Of a stretch of DNA of 64,000 nucleotides, positions 21,165-31,119 are shown in pieces; position 1 is the first letter of the stretch; each line of letters opens with the position of its first letter. The DNA is from Okeania sp. SIO1I7. Lineage in GTDB: Bacteria; Cyanobacteriota; Cyanobacteriia; Cyanobacteriales; Microcoleaceae. Made by a program: the position numbers and the translations under genes. The notes beneath the pieces are model-generated. The model worked only from the letters and a program-made list of their open reading frames with translations, ran no database searches and was not told the origin of the DNA. The stretch lies in the NCBI GenBank assembly GCA_010672585.1, contig JAAHGF010000019.1:130371-194370 (forward strand). Direction: 5' to 3'.

Positions 21165-21599
21165 ATGGCTAAAACAACAACAGAAAAATTACATACTTCA
21201 GAACAATCAAATACTCCACTGACTGGTAAAGCATTGTTGAAGAAAGTAAAAGAACTCTCGCACAAGTCAAAGAAAGATACTGCTATTGCTTGCGGATATT
21301 ATTCAACTACAAAAGATAAGCAGAAACGAGTAAATCTTGCTAAATTCTACGATGCAGTTTTACAGGCAAAGGGGCTAAATCTAGATGATAACAATGTTAA
21401 AGATGGAAGAGGGCGTGCTGCTACTTACCGTGCTTGTGTTCATAGAAATGGACAGTTAGTAATAGGCGCTAACTATACACAAGAAATGGGATTAAAACCA
21501 GGGGATGAATTTATTATCCAGTTAGGGCATAAACATATTCATCTTAGGCAGATTAATCTAGAAGTAGAAAAAGAAGATGAAAATAATGAGGAAGAATAG
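21165..21599 (+). CDS. cyAbrB-type transcriptional regulator
   Basis: 144 residues from the ATG at 21165, chosen because GGAG lies 5 bases upstream; an ATG three codons earlier is also possible. Cyanobacterial AbrB-family DNA-binding protein. In this clade the AbrB-like domain is C-terminal: YRACVHRNGQLVIGANYT followed by GLKPGDEFIIQLG at about 90-125. The N-terminal LTGKALLKKVKELSH and CGYYSTTKDKQKRVNLAKF are typical. Members act as broad repressors of carbon/nitrogen and other genes. The tail is acidic (EKEDENNEEE). Which of cyAbrB1 or cyAbrB2 it is cannot be settled here. Confidence 0.93.
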   Translation: MAKTTTEKLHTSEQSNTPLTGKALLKKVKELSHKSKKDTAIACGYYSTTKDKQKRVNLAKFYDAVLQAKGLNLDDNNVKDGRGRAATYRACVHRNGQLVIGANYTQEMGLKPGDEFIIQLGHKHIHLRQINLEVEKEDENNEEE

Positions 21600-22106
21600 A
21601 TAAATTTTGTAATAATCGTAATGGTCTCTAAAATCTGCGATTATCATCATCTAGATATTCCAAAATGCTGCAAAAAACTAGAGTCATCTACAGTATTTGA
21701 AACCTAGTTTTTGGCAGCAAATAGAATTTGAAAGACAAGTTGACAATTTTGAATATTTTTCTCTTCAAAAATACCTAAATATTGATGAACCTATTTTTAA
21801 CTTTGTCAGGCAGAATTTTGATCGGCTTTAAGTAAGTTAAGAGCGATTAGAAAAAACAGAATTGTCTTAGGATTGAAACTGTTATTTACTCTCAGTTATA
21901 AGATAGTAATGATGAGATAATCTAATTAAATTAGGTGTACAATGGAAAAAAAATTGAGTTTCTTTACATCTATTTAAAAGTTAAGTGGGTAAAAATAACA
22001 ACAATAGGGTTGAATTTACTTCGAGATTTAGGTGGAAATATCTGAAATAATCCCGATCAGAAGTAGAGGCAATAGTTATCAACTATAGTATTACTTTGAA
22101 GAAATG
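21600..22106. other. Non-coding spacer after cyAbrB
   Basis: About 500 bases without a recognisable gene. AT-rich; no clear inverted-repeat element until MITE-D copy 2. Confidence 0.55.
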
Positions 22107-22315
22107 GGCGTTGGTGATTTGAGGTATGATATCATGTTCCCCTTCCAGGGGAGCTGCGCTAACGGATAACAGCGCGATAGAACTCCGTTACCTTTACGCC
22201 ACCAAAAAACTTTCTCCTCCTGACTCGGTGCTTCCCCTCCCAGGAGGGGAGGGGTTAGGGGTGGGTTGACTCCTAAAGAATTAAGATGAATATCACACAC
22301 TAATTTACCAACGCC
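22107..22315. mobile_element. MITE-D copy 2
   Basis: 209-bp element with left end GGCGTTGGTGATTTGAGG and right end complementary to GGCGTTGG-type sequence. Flanks AAGAAATG (22099-22106) and GAGAAATG (22316-22323) match at 7 of 8 bases. The core includes CCCCTCCCAGGAGGGGAGGG. Confidence 0.85.
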
Positions 22316-22409
22316 GAGAAATGTTATAAGTTACCTTAGATAAAATTGAATAATTATTAAAAATAATCATAAATATAGCAACCCTATTTAACTTGTAATA
22401 TTTTCGTGG

Positions 22410-22435
22410 TTGTGGCGAATGGCCATTCGCCACAA
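22410..22435. repeat. Perfect 26-bp palindrome
   Basis: TTGTGGCGAATGG followed immediately by its exact complement. Similar 'GGGCGAAT...ATTCGCCC' palindromes occur at 58146-58165 and are a known style of dispersed repeat in filamentous cyanobacteria. Could form a hairpin in RNA or a cruciform in DNA. Confidence 0.85.
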
Positions 22436-22855
22436 CAGGATTCAGGAGTCAGGATTCATAATTTTAAAGGTTTTCAGTTCAAATTAGCTATTATAAAAAT
22501 TGTCACAACCAATTTAGGATTGCTATAGTATAAATATAATTATCTTAACGAGGTGGCAAATTATGGAATAATATTGCCAAAAATTAGTTTAGAGTTTGAC
22601 TAAAAAAAACCTAATATTAATAATTCTAGCAATTATCAAATTAAAAATCCAATTCAATCAAAAATCATTCGTCACTGTGCAACGCCATCTTCACCAATTA
22701 ATAAAAATGGTTATAGTTATATTAAATCATAGTTAAGCAAAATCTTATAATACTTCAAATTACTAAAAAATCCTTCTAAACTAAAAATCTGTTTTGTAAT
22801 TATTGAAACTCACTACAAAGATTACAATTACAATATAATTGCTATATAAAATTAC

Positions 22856-23022
22856 GGCGTTGCTGAATAAATGTATGATTTCATAGGAGTCAGGAGGAAT
22901 GAGTCATTAGTTATAAAGAAGTTTTTCGGAGACTAAATAGGAGGAAATAGCTATAATTTGCACTATTATTTTGGCTGAAAATTTACCCAAAGTTGAATTT
23001 CATACCTCAAATAAGCAACGCC
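22856..23022. mobile_element. MITE-D copy 3, upstream of cruP
   Basis: 167-bp element, ends GGCGTTGCTGAAT and complement of GGCGTTGCTTATTTGAGG. It is flanked by an exact 8-bp duplication AAAATTAC (22848-22855 and 23023-23030). The right end contributes an in-frame ATG (22993) upstream of cruP, which would add 35 spurious residues. Confidence 0.92.
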
Positions 23023-23097
23023 AAAATTACTTATAATTTGAATGAATATTTAAAAATCAGCAATAAAATAATTACGGCAAAAATTAATCAAAAAATT

Positions 23098-24645
23098 ATG
23101 TCCTTAACAGAACAAGTCCTCTCGCAAATTCCGGGAACTCCTCTACAAGGTCTGCGGAAAGCTGACCAGGTTTGGCAAAACCTTCGAGAAGACAATATTT
23201 CTATTCCTACTACCGTTAGAAAAGAAACTAAATTATTAAACACTTTAGACTGGGATGTAGTAATTTGTGGTGGAACTCTAGGTATACTTATTGGAGCAAC
23301 CTTAGTAAAAAAAGGTTGGCGGGTAGCTCTGTTAGAACGAGGTATCCTCAAAGGTAGAAAACAAGAATGGAACATATCCCGCAAAGAACTAGAAACATTT
23401 ATAGAATTAAATCTTCTCTCCTCAGAAGAATTAGAAACAGCGATCGCCACTGAATATAACCCTGCCCGAATTAGCTTTCCAGAGAGCAAGGACATTTGGG
23501 TAAAAGATGTCCTCAATATAGGTGTAGATCCAGTGTACCTCCTAGAAACTCTCAAACAGCGTTTCCTTGAAGCAGGTGGTCAACTATTTGAAAACACAGC
23601 TTACGAAGCAGCAACCATTCATCCAGATGGGATAAATATCCAGGTTAGTAATGGCCAATCATTCAAAGCTCGACTGCTCCTGGATGCAATGGGGCATTTT
23701 TCTCCTATTGTTAAACAAGCACGCCAAGGCAAAAAACCTGATGCTGTCTGTCTAGTAGTTGGTACCTGTGCCACTGGATACCCAAAAAACGATACAGGAG
23801 ACATTTTTGCCTCATTCACTCCTATACAAAACCAATGTCAATACTTTTGGGAAGCATTTCCTGCTAGAGATGGACGAACTACTTATCTATTTACCTATTT
23901 AGATGCTCATCCAGATAGAATTTCCCTAGAATCATTCTTTGAAGAATATCTCCGCTTATTGCCTGAATATCAAAAAGTGGAGCTTAGTCAACTTACATTC
24001 CAACGTGCCCTGTTTGGTTTTTTTCCTTGTTATCGTCAAAGTCCTCTTCAAACTCCTTGGAATCGTATTTTGCCAGTGGGAGATAGTAGCGGGAGTCAGT
24101 CTCCTCTAAGTTTTGGCGGTTTTGGAGCTATGGTGCGTCACTTGAAACGTCTAACCGGGGGTATTGATGAAGCTCTCCAAACTGACAATCTTTCTGCAAA
24201 TGCTTTAGCACTTTTGCAACCTTATCAGCCTAGTATATCAGTCACTTGGTTGTTTCAACGTTCTATGAGTGTAGGGGTAGACCAAAAAGTTGAACCAAAT
24301 CAAATTAATCAACTATTGGCAGGTGTATTTCAGGTGATGGATAGATTAGGGGAATTTGTACTTAAACCTTTTCTGCAAGATGTCGTGCAGTTTCCTGCTT
24401 TAGCACAAACTTTATTTATGACTTCTTTAAAGCAACCAGGTTTAGTCATTAAAATTATTCCTCAAGTTGGCATCGGAAATTTATTAAATTGGATGAGACA
24501 TTATTTTAATTTGGGAATTTTTAGTTTATTATATCCTATAGGAAATATGATGGGGTTTTTAGTGACAAAAATTCCTCTGGTGAAATATTATTATCGCCGT
24601 TGGATTGAACAATGGCAATATGGTTCTGGTGGAGATTATAGCTGA
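23098..24645 (+). CDS. cruP: CruP, lycopene cyclase paralogue (FAD-binding oxidoreductase)
   Basis: 515 residues from the ATG at 23098. The frame is open further back to 22993, but those residues come from a MITE and an AT-rich stretch. FAD/NAD-binding fold with DVVICGGTLGI at about 53-63, VVKQARQGKKPDAVCLVVGT, and SSGSQSPLSFGGFGAMVRHL. Strong resemblance, from memory, to plant and cyanobacterial CruP, a relative of lycopene cyclase CruA linked to carotenoid metabolism and limiting singlet-oxygen damage; cyclase activity is doubtful. The last 80 residues are hydrophobic and end YGSGGDYS. MITE-B lies 47 bp after the stop. Confidence 0.92.
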   Translation: MSLTEQVLSQIPGTPLQGLRKADQVWQNLREDNISIPTTVRKETKLLNTLDWDVVICGGTLGILIGATLVKKGWRVALLERGILKGRKQEWNISRKELETFIELNLLSSEELETAIATEYNPARISFPESKDIWVKDVLNIGVDPVYLLETLKQRFLEAGGQLFENTAYEAATIHPDGINIQVSNGQSFKARLLLDAMGHFSPIVKQARQGKKPDAVCLVVGTCATGYPKNDTGDIFASFTPIQNQCQYFWEAFPARDGRTTYLFTYLDAHPDRISLESFFEEYLRLLPEYQKVELSQLTFQRALFGFFPCYRQSPLQTPWNRILPVGDSSGSQSPLSFGGFGAMVRHLKRLTGGIDEALQTDNLSANALALLQPYQPSISVTWLFQRSMSVGVDQKVEPNQINQLLAGVFQVMDRLGEFVLKPFLQDVVQFPALAQTLFMTSLKQPGLVIKIIPQVGIGNLLNWMRHYFNLGIFSLLYPIGNMMGFLVTKIPLVKYYYRRWIEQWQYGSGGDYS

Positions 24646-24692
24646 AGTCAGAAGTTACAAGTCAGAAGTTAGAAGCTAGAAGTTACCGAATA

Positions 24693-24973
24693 ATTAGGGT
24701 TTGCTGAAAAAGTCTTATGGGTGAGGGTAGGAGACAGGAGACAGGAGACAACCCACCCCTCGCCACCTCTCCCTCCCAGGAGGGGAAGACAGGAGAAATG
24801 GGAATGAGCGAGGAAGTAGGAGTAAGAATTTTCCCTTGATTTTTCTGCCCAACTCTGGCCTAAAATGCTAATTTTTTGAACCATTACGACCTAAAAGCTT
24901 GGACTTTTTCTAACTAAAAAATGCTAAAACTTTTATCTGTCAATGCTTTTAGATTTAATCAGCAAGCCCTAAT
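24693..24973. mobile_element. MITE-B copy 2
   Basis: 281-bp element: ATTAGGGTTTGCTGAAAAAG at the left and the complement of ATTAGGGCTTGCTGATTAAA at the right, with TA on both sides (24691-24692, 24974-24975). The core has tandem GGAGACA and a CTCCCTCCCAGGAGGGG hairpin. It sits between cruP and the YHS gene. Confidence 0.92.
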
Positions 24974-25080
24974 TAAATAATTCAGGTTTAAACAGGAATT
25001 TCTCACCGTTTGCTCAGTTGACTAGCCTAAGTTAAGGATGTTGATCCTGCAATCCCAAAATCCTTTTGAGAAAAAGTTAA

Positions 25081-25641
25081 ATGAAACGTCGATATTTTGT
25101 CCTGTCTTTAGTTAGTTTCGGGTTGGTCATAGGGTGTGCTTCCCTACAAACAAAAGATTTCCCATACTCATCAGTGGAACTATCCACCGATTCTGTATCG
25201 CCTGCTATTGCCGTATCCTCCAACAAGGCTGATGAATCTCAAATCGCCAATGTCACAGAGCCAATTTTTGCGGAAAACGGAGTTGCCATTCGAGGTACTG
25301 ACCCAGTTGCGTATTTTCAAGTAGGTAAACCTGTCCAAGGAAATAAACAATTTACTCACAAGTGGATGGGAGTCAACTGGTGGTTTTCCAGTGCCAAAAA
25401 TCGCGACTTGTTTGCAGCTTCCCCAGAGCAATATGCTCCGCAGTATGGTGGTTTCTGTGCTTTTGCCGTTGCCAATGGATACACAGCTCCTATTGTTCCT
25501 CAAGCCTGGAGTATTGTCGAAGGGAGGCTATATCTCAATTTCAGTTTAAGGGTTCGCGATCGCTGGGAACGCGATATTCCAGGCAATATTGCCCGCGCCA
25601 ATGAAAACTGGCCTGCTGCAGCCGCCAACTTTCGGGGGTAA
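25081..25641 (+). CDS. YHS-domain lipoprotein
   Basis: 186 residues. Type II signal peptide with lipobox LVIGC, modified Cys 19, so the protein should be anchored on the outside of a membrane. A linker of about 45 residues is followed by a YHS domain (about 65-140): GVAIRGTDPVAYFQVGKP, HKWMGVNWWFSS, YAPQYGGFCAFAVANG. Members may bind metal; no biochemical role is established for this form. Alone on its strand between two repeat-rich spacers. Confidence 0.9.
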   Translation: MKRRYFVLSLVSFGLVIGCASLQTKDFPYSSVELSTDSVSPAIAVSSNKADESQIANVTEPIFAENGVAIRGTDPVAYFQVGKPVQGNKQFTHKWMGVNWWFSSAKNRDLFAASPEQYAPQYGGFCAFAVANGYTAPIVPQAWSIVEGRLYLNFSLRVRDRWERDIPGNIARANENWPAAAANFRG

Positions 25642-26127
25642 GGGGTGAAGCTCTAGTGTCGCTACCCGGAAGTTATATCAAATCCGGTAGCATCGGTGTA
25701 ATTAGATGGGGGGATGGGGGGATGGGGGGATGGGGAGATGGGGAGATGGGGAGGTGAGGAGATCGAGAAATATTTGGTAATGGTTGAATATGGAACATTT
25801 TTTGCGTGCCGAATTAAACGGATTTGATATTAAAAGTCATGCATTTAAAAGCGAGTGCGTAATTCTGAGTCTTCCTCAGAATGTAAGACGCACATCTGAC
25901 AGTCAATCATTTTTGATTTGTAATTGTTTTGGGATTTTGTAACTGGTCAGTTATTTCCGCCATCCTGCACTAGCATTTTACAAAGAGCATTATTTTGAAG
26001 TATTTATACATCTGTTATTGAAATAGTATAATTTTTCTTAAAATCTGCCCAGACAGGGATATTTAAACATCAAAATAATAGTCCAATAATATTATATATT
26101 TGTCGTAACCAAAATACAAAAAGCAAA
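25642..26127. other. Non-coding spacer with GATGGGG minisatellite
   Basis: 25704-25762 is a tandem of GATGGGGG/GATGGGGA. The rest is AT-rich with no gene recognised. Confidence 0.7.
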
Positions 26128-26326
26128 ATGAATGACTTACAAAATTAAAATTTGAGCTTTCTTCACTTATCTCCGAAAAAACACAAATAGAAAATCAGAT
26201 ATGGCATGAAGAAGCAAGAAAAAATCCATTTGCTCTTAATGAAAGATCTAATGAAGATAATTACGAAAGGAATAAGATTATAGGTAGAGAAATAGAACTC
26301 AAGAAAGGAAAACTTAGTTACGTTTA
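26128..26326 (+). pseudogene. Possible small gene remnant
   Basis: From a TGA at about 26130 to the TAG at 26325, the plus strand is open and reads like a polar, charged protein (EKTQIENQIWHEEARKNPFA then ERNKIIGREIELKKGKL). It has no good start codon in frame; an ATG at 26128 is in another frame, so a one-base shift would be needed. No family recognised. It could be the broken first half of a gene continuing at 26351. Confidence 0.3.
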
Positions 26327-26350
26327 GCGAGAAATTAATAGATATGAAAA

Positions 26351-26599
26351 ATGGCAATATTTATTTATTATTTTCACATCAACACGATAACTTTTATCAT
26401 GTGTTACTTCGATAACTATTCTATTTTTGATATTCCAGAAGATATTTTACGTTTTTATACAATAATTGGAGGTTCTTATGGTACTGGAGTTGCAATGTCA
26501 AATATAAATTACAAAAAATATGACGACACATTCAAACGAACTGACACAATAATTGTGGTAATACAAGTGTTATTTCTAATAATGCTTTACCTTATATAA
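26351..26599 (+). CDS. Small membrane protein, possibly DUF1294-like
   Basis: 82 residues, hydrophobic at both ends: about 1-18 and 66-82, with a middle helix containing IIGGSYGTGVAMSN. The glycine-rich motif followed by 'YKKYDDTF' and a hydrophobic tail is reminiscent of the short DUF1294 membrane family, but the match is weak. No ribosome-binding site is evident. May instead be part of a degraded gene together with the preceding remnant. Confidence 0.35.
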   Translation: MAIFIYYFHINTITFIMCYFDNYSIFDIPEDILRFYTIIGGSYGTGVAMSNINYKKYDDTFKRTDTIIVVIQVLFLIMLYLI

Positions 26600-27163
26600 T
26601 TGGTCTGCTTCTTAAGTAAACCTCTACAAAAACCACAATTTTGCTACCCTGGAATCAAGGTTTTATAACCTTTTCTGAAGAGGTCTAGTTTATCATAGAA
26701 AATTTAATGGCAATGTCATAAAGTTAAGGGCAAATATGGATTTAATATTGCAGAGTATTTCATATTGGTCATATATACCCGTGAAAGACAAAATGTCTAC
26801 GCTACAAAGTTTCATATTTAATGAATTTAAAGACAAAAATGAATTGAATATCGCAGGGTATTTCATATTAGTAAAATACACCCGTGAAAGACAAAATGCC
26901 TGGTAAGCATTTCCTGCGGAATGGTGCACAAAAAGCATTTAGCTTTTGAACATAATAACTTACTAAAGTTAGCTTGTTACCTTTTTCTTTCAGTGCGGAA
27001 TGCGGAAGCAAAGGTAATTTTGAATTCTCCTTCTAGGATAATAAGTTAATAGTTGTTTGCGTAGCATCCCGTAGGGAAGCGCTGATAGCTGACTGCTGTT
27101 TGCGCAGCATTCCGCAGGAAATACTGACAATATGCCAGTGCTACAAAGTTTCATATTGGTACA
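26600..27163. repeat. Spacer with a 104-bp tandem duplication and MITE-E copy 2
   Basis: The phrase 'TATTTCATATT...CCCGTGAAAGACAAAATG' occurs at about 26755-26800 and again at about 26858-26900. MITE-E copy 2 spans 26903-27128, with ends GTAAGCATTTCCTGCGGAAT and the complement of GTCAGTATTTCCTGCGGAAT. No gene. Confidence 0.7.
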
Positions 27164-28573
27164 TTACTTATTAATTAAAATCTCAACAACTTTATTTAAC
27201 TCCACAGAATGAGAAGCCTTAAAAAGAACACGATCGCCTGGTTGTAAAAACTCCTGCAAATGTGTTGCTAATTTCTGATGAACATCATTAGAACTAATAT
27301 TTTCTACTTCTATAAATTGCAAACCAGCAGCACCAATAGCCATAGCCTGTGCTTCTTCAAAATCTGCCAAAATAAATAAACCATCAATCTTCAAATCTCG
27401 CACAACATTACCAACTTGTTGATGAAATAATACCGATTTATCTCCTAATTCTTTCATAGTTCCTAACACAGCAACATGACGTTTTCCCGGAGTTTCAACT
27501 AATAAATTCAGAGCAGCAATCATCGACTCTAATCCAGCATTATAAGTTTCATCTAAAATTACAAGATCATTATCTAAATTGTATCTTCTTGCCCTACCTT
27601 CAGGCAATTCAATCGATAAATTATTAATCAAAGGTTGCAAGAGATTTTTAGTAGAAATACTTTGACCATGAATTACCTTAAAAACAGCCAATGCTGCCAA
27701 ATAATTAGAAGCATTATGAAATCCCGGCAAAGGTAAAGGTAAATCCAAACCTGCAACATTTATAGTTTGAGAATCAATTAATTTTCCCTGTAAATCACCA
27801 CCTTGTAAACCATAAGTAAAAGTTTCTCCAGACCAAAACTTAGCAGCAGTTTCCATTAATCGTCGGTTATCATAATTCAAAATAGCAATACTATTAGAAG
27901 ACATTTCCGCAAGTAATTCACACTTAGCTTCAGCGATCGCTTCAACAGAACCCAAACGACCAATATGAGCAGTACCAACATTAGTAATTAAGCCAATTGT
28001 CGGATTAGCAATATGTGTTAATTCTGCTATTTCCCCTGGTCCTCGCATTGCCATTTCCACCACAGCATAATTATCATCAGAGGAAAGTCTTAGTAGAGTT
28101 TTAGGCACACCTATTTCATTATTATAGTTAGCTTCAGTTTTCAGAACTTGACCCTGAATAGCCAAGACTTTAGCAATTAATTCCTTAGTAGTAGTTTTAC
28201 CAACTGAACCTGTGACCGCAATTACAGGAATAGCAAACCTATCTCGCCACCAACGAGCAATTTTTTGGTAAGCTTCTAAAGTATTTTCTACTTGTAATAT
28301 AGGTACGCTATTTGACTGTTGTGTAACTTTATTATTTAAGATATATTCTTCCTCAACAATGACGCAAGAAGCACCTTTTTCCATTGCCTGCCTCACAAAT
28401 TTATGGCCATCAAACTTTTCCCCTCGTAATGCCACAAATCCTTCACCAGATTGTAAGTTACGAGTGTCTGTATTAATGCCTGTAATTAATGTTTTTTCCG
28501 GAATCTGAAAATTTGTAACTGTTGTAGCAGTCAAGATTTCAGTTAATTGAGATAAGGTAATCTGACAGACCAT
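27164..28573 (-). CDS. murF: UDP-N-acetylmuramoyl-tripeptide--D-alanyl-D-alanine ligase
   Basis: 469 residues. It adds D-Ala-D-Ala to the UDP-MurNAc-tripeptide in the cytoplasm, completing the peptidoglycan pentapeptide. Mur-ligase order: N-terminal UDP-substrate domain (about 20-100), ATP-binding TGSVGKTTTKEL from 121, central NYNNEIGVPKTLL, ILDETYNAGLESM, and the C-terminal ligase domain with HVAVLGTMKELG. Normal length. Single gene; its meso-DAP-containing substrate links it to dapL earlier in the window. Confidence 0.97.
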   Translation of the reverse strand: MVCQITLSQLTEILTATTVTNFQIPEKTLITGINTDTRNLQSGEGFVALRGEKFDGHKFVRQAMEKGASCVIVEEEYILNNKVTQQSNSVPILQVENTLEAYQKIARWWRDRFAIPVIAVTGSVGKTTTKELIAKVLAIQGQVLKTEANYNNEIGVPKTLLRLSSDDNYAVVEMAMRGPGEIAELTHIANPTIGLITNVGTAHIGRLGSVEAIAEAKCELLAEMSSNSIAILNYDNRRLMETAAKFWSGETFTYGLQGGDLQGKLIDSQTINVAGLDLPLPLPGFHNASNYLAALAVFKVIHGQSISTKNLLQPLINNLSIELPEGRARRYNLDNDLVILDETYNAGLESMIAALNLLVETPGKRHVAVLGTMKELGDKSVLFHQQVGNVVRDLKIDGLFILADFEEAQAMAIGAAGLQFIEVENISSNDVHQKLATHLQEFLQPGDRVLFKASHSVELNKVVEILINK

Positions 28574-29196
28574 AAATATTGGTAGTCCTACTCAAAGATG
28601 TGTAATAATTATATTAGAGTATTTGTTATTGTTGAAGTCAATTTATTTTTTGGGAGCTAATTGGGCAACCAATAAAAAATTAAAAGTGTAAATAATTCTC
28701 AACAGAAAAAAACATCTTTTTAAGTTTGGTAAACTTTGTCATAATTTAGAGCCGATATAAGACAAAATAACTAAAACTTTGTTGAGCAAAGATCAAAAAA
28801 ATTTAGACTATCTTATGTATATTACAATAAGTTACAAAAAATTTGTACGGAGTTGAAAGTAGATGCTACCCATAACTCAGTAAAATAAAAGTAGATCAAT
28901 GGAGGAGAGTTTTCAATTAAGCAAAATCTTTACTGAAACTTCACACAAATTCAGTAAATTTTTAAGATAATGAAAATTATGGGTTTTAGTAAACTTTAGA
29001 ATACCGATGTTAGATATAGCATATCTAAGGGTTATTAATACTAAGTTATAGATACAAATTATATTTAGTATAGTCAAGTAAATATCAACCTAAATTTGGA
29101 ATTAAATATAAAGTTCGATCAAAACTAGAGATGTTAATTAATCGTCAGACTAGCTTTGGAATATAAAAATCTTAAAGTAAGTGGGAAATAGAGCAA
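28574..29196. other. Divergent intergenic region
   Basis: 623 bases between the divergent murF and the unknown gene at 29197. It must hold both promoters. AT-rich, no MITE recognised and no operator I could assign. Confidence 0.5.
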
Positions 29197-30522
29197 ATGA
29201 AAAACCTTATGGACGAATATAACAAATACAAATCTCAAGATGAGCAAGATATTTATAACCATTTTATCCAATTGATAGACCTAGAGTCTTCAACAGAAGT
29301 AATTGAAAGATTTAGAATGTTATTTATTAATGGTTCTGGATATCCTGACAGAGAAATATCTCAAGCACTAGACAGAATTACAACATTGCCAGAAATTGAA
29401 GAAGAATTTAATTTTATCTTAAATCGCTGCTGTCATATAGTTATTAATAGAAAACAACCCTACAACTATAAAAAGGATGTTTTAGTAGAATTAATGAAGC
29501 TTTTTGAGCGAGTTGAAAATCAACAAGCACGTCGCCACTACTACGGTTCTCGTAATAGTAAAAAATTATTAGAACTGGTTCAAGCATTCACAAGAAGCGA
29601 GCAATATCTCTCCTTAAAACGCTTAACAGAATTAGTCAACCAACAAACAGGAAGTTGCAGAAACACTAATAGTGCTCTAGCTCAACCTTTAAGAACTCTA
29701 ATTCCACGCTATCCTTACCTATACCAACATTGTTTAGTTACCCCAGATAGTAGTTATGAACACCAACAAGTTATCAGAAAAATTCAACGACAGAAACAGA
29801 GAAAATTTGAAATAGACTTATCCAAATATGTAACTCATAAAATTAGACAGAGAGTAGTAACCACTGCCTCTGAAAGAGGAACTGCGCTTTCAAACTTGAC
29901 AGCATCTAGTTGGGAAGGCATCAACAATATTCAAAATCCTACTCTTTTGAGTGATCGGGAAGTATTATCAGCAATTAAACAATTTGTAGGTAAAGTTGAA
30001 AATGGTAATAACTATCGAGATAATGCAAAAAGTTTTCTAACCCATGTTAGACAACCTCAATCCTATGGTTCTTTTAAAGAAAGCTTCTATGAATACTTAA
30101 GTACATCTTTTGATGTAGATTCCAAATCTATTAAGCATCAGTTTCAAGATAAACTATATAAGCAGCTAAAAAATACTATGTCTCACAGTAATGACAAACA
30201 GTTTAATGACTTTTTGCTGATGAGAACTTGTAATCAAATGTTAGGATTTCTAATTGTACAAAGCACCCAAAAACCACAACACTTTCTATTTCTGAATCTA
30301 ATGGCTAACCTGGGTCCAATAAAAACAATTGGCCTTTTACTGAAAATAGTTTTGGTCTGCTATAGAGTTAAACCATACTTAGAAAAACGATTTTCTATAC
30401 TATTTAACCATTACGAATCACATACTAGAGAAACTGTTATGTGGTTAGTGAAAGCTCTAGAAAATATGCACGTTGCTTTAAGTACTAACTTTGGTAGAGT
30501 TGATTTATCCTTCATTCGTTAG
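29197..30522 (+). CDS. Conserved cyanobacterial protein of unknown function
   Basis: 441 residues, soluble apart from one hydrophobic stretch at about 373-390. The N-terminal part (QLIDLESSTEVIERFRMLFI, then EFNFILNRCCHIVINRKQ) has the look of a family found across cyanobacteria, where I recall it only as hypothetical. A basic segment around 195-215 (RKIQRQKQRKFE) could bind nucleic acid. No catalytic motif recognised. It lies between murF (divergent) and rpsU. Confidence 0.75.
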   Translation: MKNLMDEYNKYKSQDEQDIYNHFIQLIDLESSTEVIERFRMLFINGSGYPDREISQALDRITTLPEIEEEFNFILNRCCHIVINRKQPYNYKKDVLVELMKLFERVENQQARRHYYGSRNSKKLLELVQAFTRSEQYLSLKRLTELVNQQTGSCRNTNSALAQPLRTLIPRYPYLYQHCLVTPDSSYEHQQVIRKIQRQKQRKFEIDLSKYVTHKIRQRVVTTASERGTALSNLTASSWEGINNIQNPTLLSDREVLSAIKQFVGKVENGNNYRDNAKSFLTHVRQPQSYGSFKESFYEYLSTSFDVDSKSIKHQFQDKLYKQLKNTMSHSNDKQFNDFLLMRTCNQMLGFLIVQSTQKPQHFLFLNLMANLGPIKTIGLLLKIVLVCYRVKPYLEKRFSILFNHYESHTRETVMWLVKALENMHVALSTNFGRVDLSFIR

Positions 30523-30939
30523 AACATTTTAAATAAGCAATCAGTAGTCAGCAGTCAGCAGTCAATGTTTAGCAAGAGATTTCAATTCCTCCACGGACCC
30601 TCCAATTTATAGAAACTATTTAAACCCGGGGAGTACTAAAAACTGTTAAAGCTTCCGAAATCATAGGATAAATGAAGTTAATGTTAGGAATAATATTCTT
30701 ATGTTAAAACAAAGCTCAGAGTAAAGTTTTCCAAAATCATTTATCTGGTGGACTTATACTTCACATACATATATAAAATAAATCGAAAATATAATAAACA
30801 TTAAAAGATTAAATATGCTGCTTAATTTAGCTATCGTATTATAAATATTAAATAATCAGATAATCCCTGAGCTTGTAGCTGTGGGTAGCTAAATACTAAT
30901 ACTAAGCATAGGTTCAGGAAAGACAAGAAGAAAACAGTA
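30523..30939. other. Spacer upstream of rpsU
   Basis: 417 AT-rich bases. A 'CAGTAGTCAGCAGTCAGCAG' tandem at about 30543-30563, like the ends of MITE-E. No gene. Confidence 0.5.
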
Positions 30940-31119
30940 ATGACCCAAGTGTTACTAGGTGAAAATGAAGGTATAGAGTCGGCCCTCCGGCGATTCAAGC
31001 GTCAGGTTTCTAGAGCAGGTATCCTTGCAGATTTAAAAAAACGTCGGTACTTTGAAACTTCTCAGGAAAAACGAAAGAGAAAGGCAGTAGCAGCACGACG
31101 TCAAAAACGATTTTATTAA
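30940..31119 (+). CDS. rpsU: 30S ribosomal protein S21
   Basis: 59 residues starting [20 protein letters not shown] and ending ARRQKRFY. Highly basic, the expected length, with the [20 protein letters not shown] core and the Arg/Lys-rich tail of bacterial S21. It binds near the 3' end of 16S rRNA during initiation. AAGAAG about 8 bases before the ATG can serve as the ribosome-binding site. Very short, so easily missed in annotation. Confidence 0.97.
   Translation: MTQVLLGENEGIESALRRFKRQVSRAGILADLKKRRYFETSQEKRKRKAVAARRQKRFY

Noticed and set aside
22993..23097. 35-residue N-terminal extension of CruP
   Set aside because: The first part is encoded by the right end of MITE-D and the rest is low complexity; family start is at MSLTEQ (23098).
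23088..23555. Minus-strand frame opposite cruP (155 codons)
   Set aside because: Antisense to a clear gene, with no recognisable protein features.
25180..25503. Minus-strand frame opposite the YHS lipoprotein
   Set aside because: Antisense shadow; the plus-strand frame has a lipobox and a domain.
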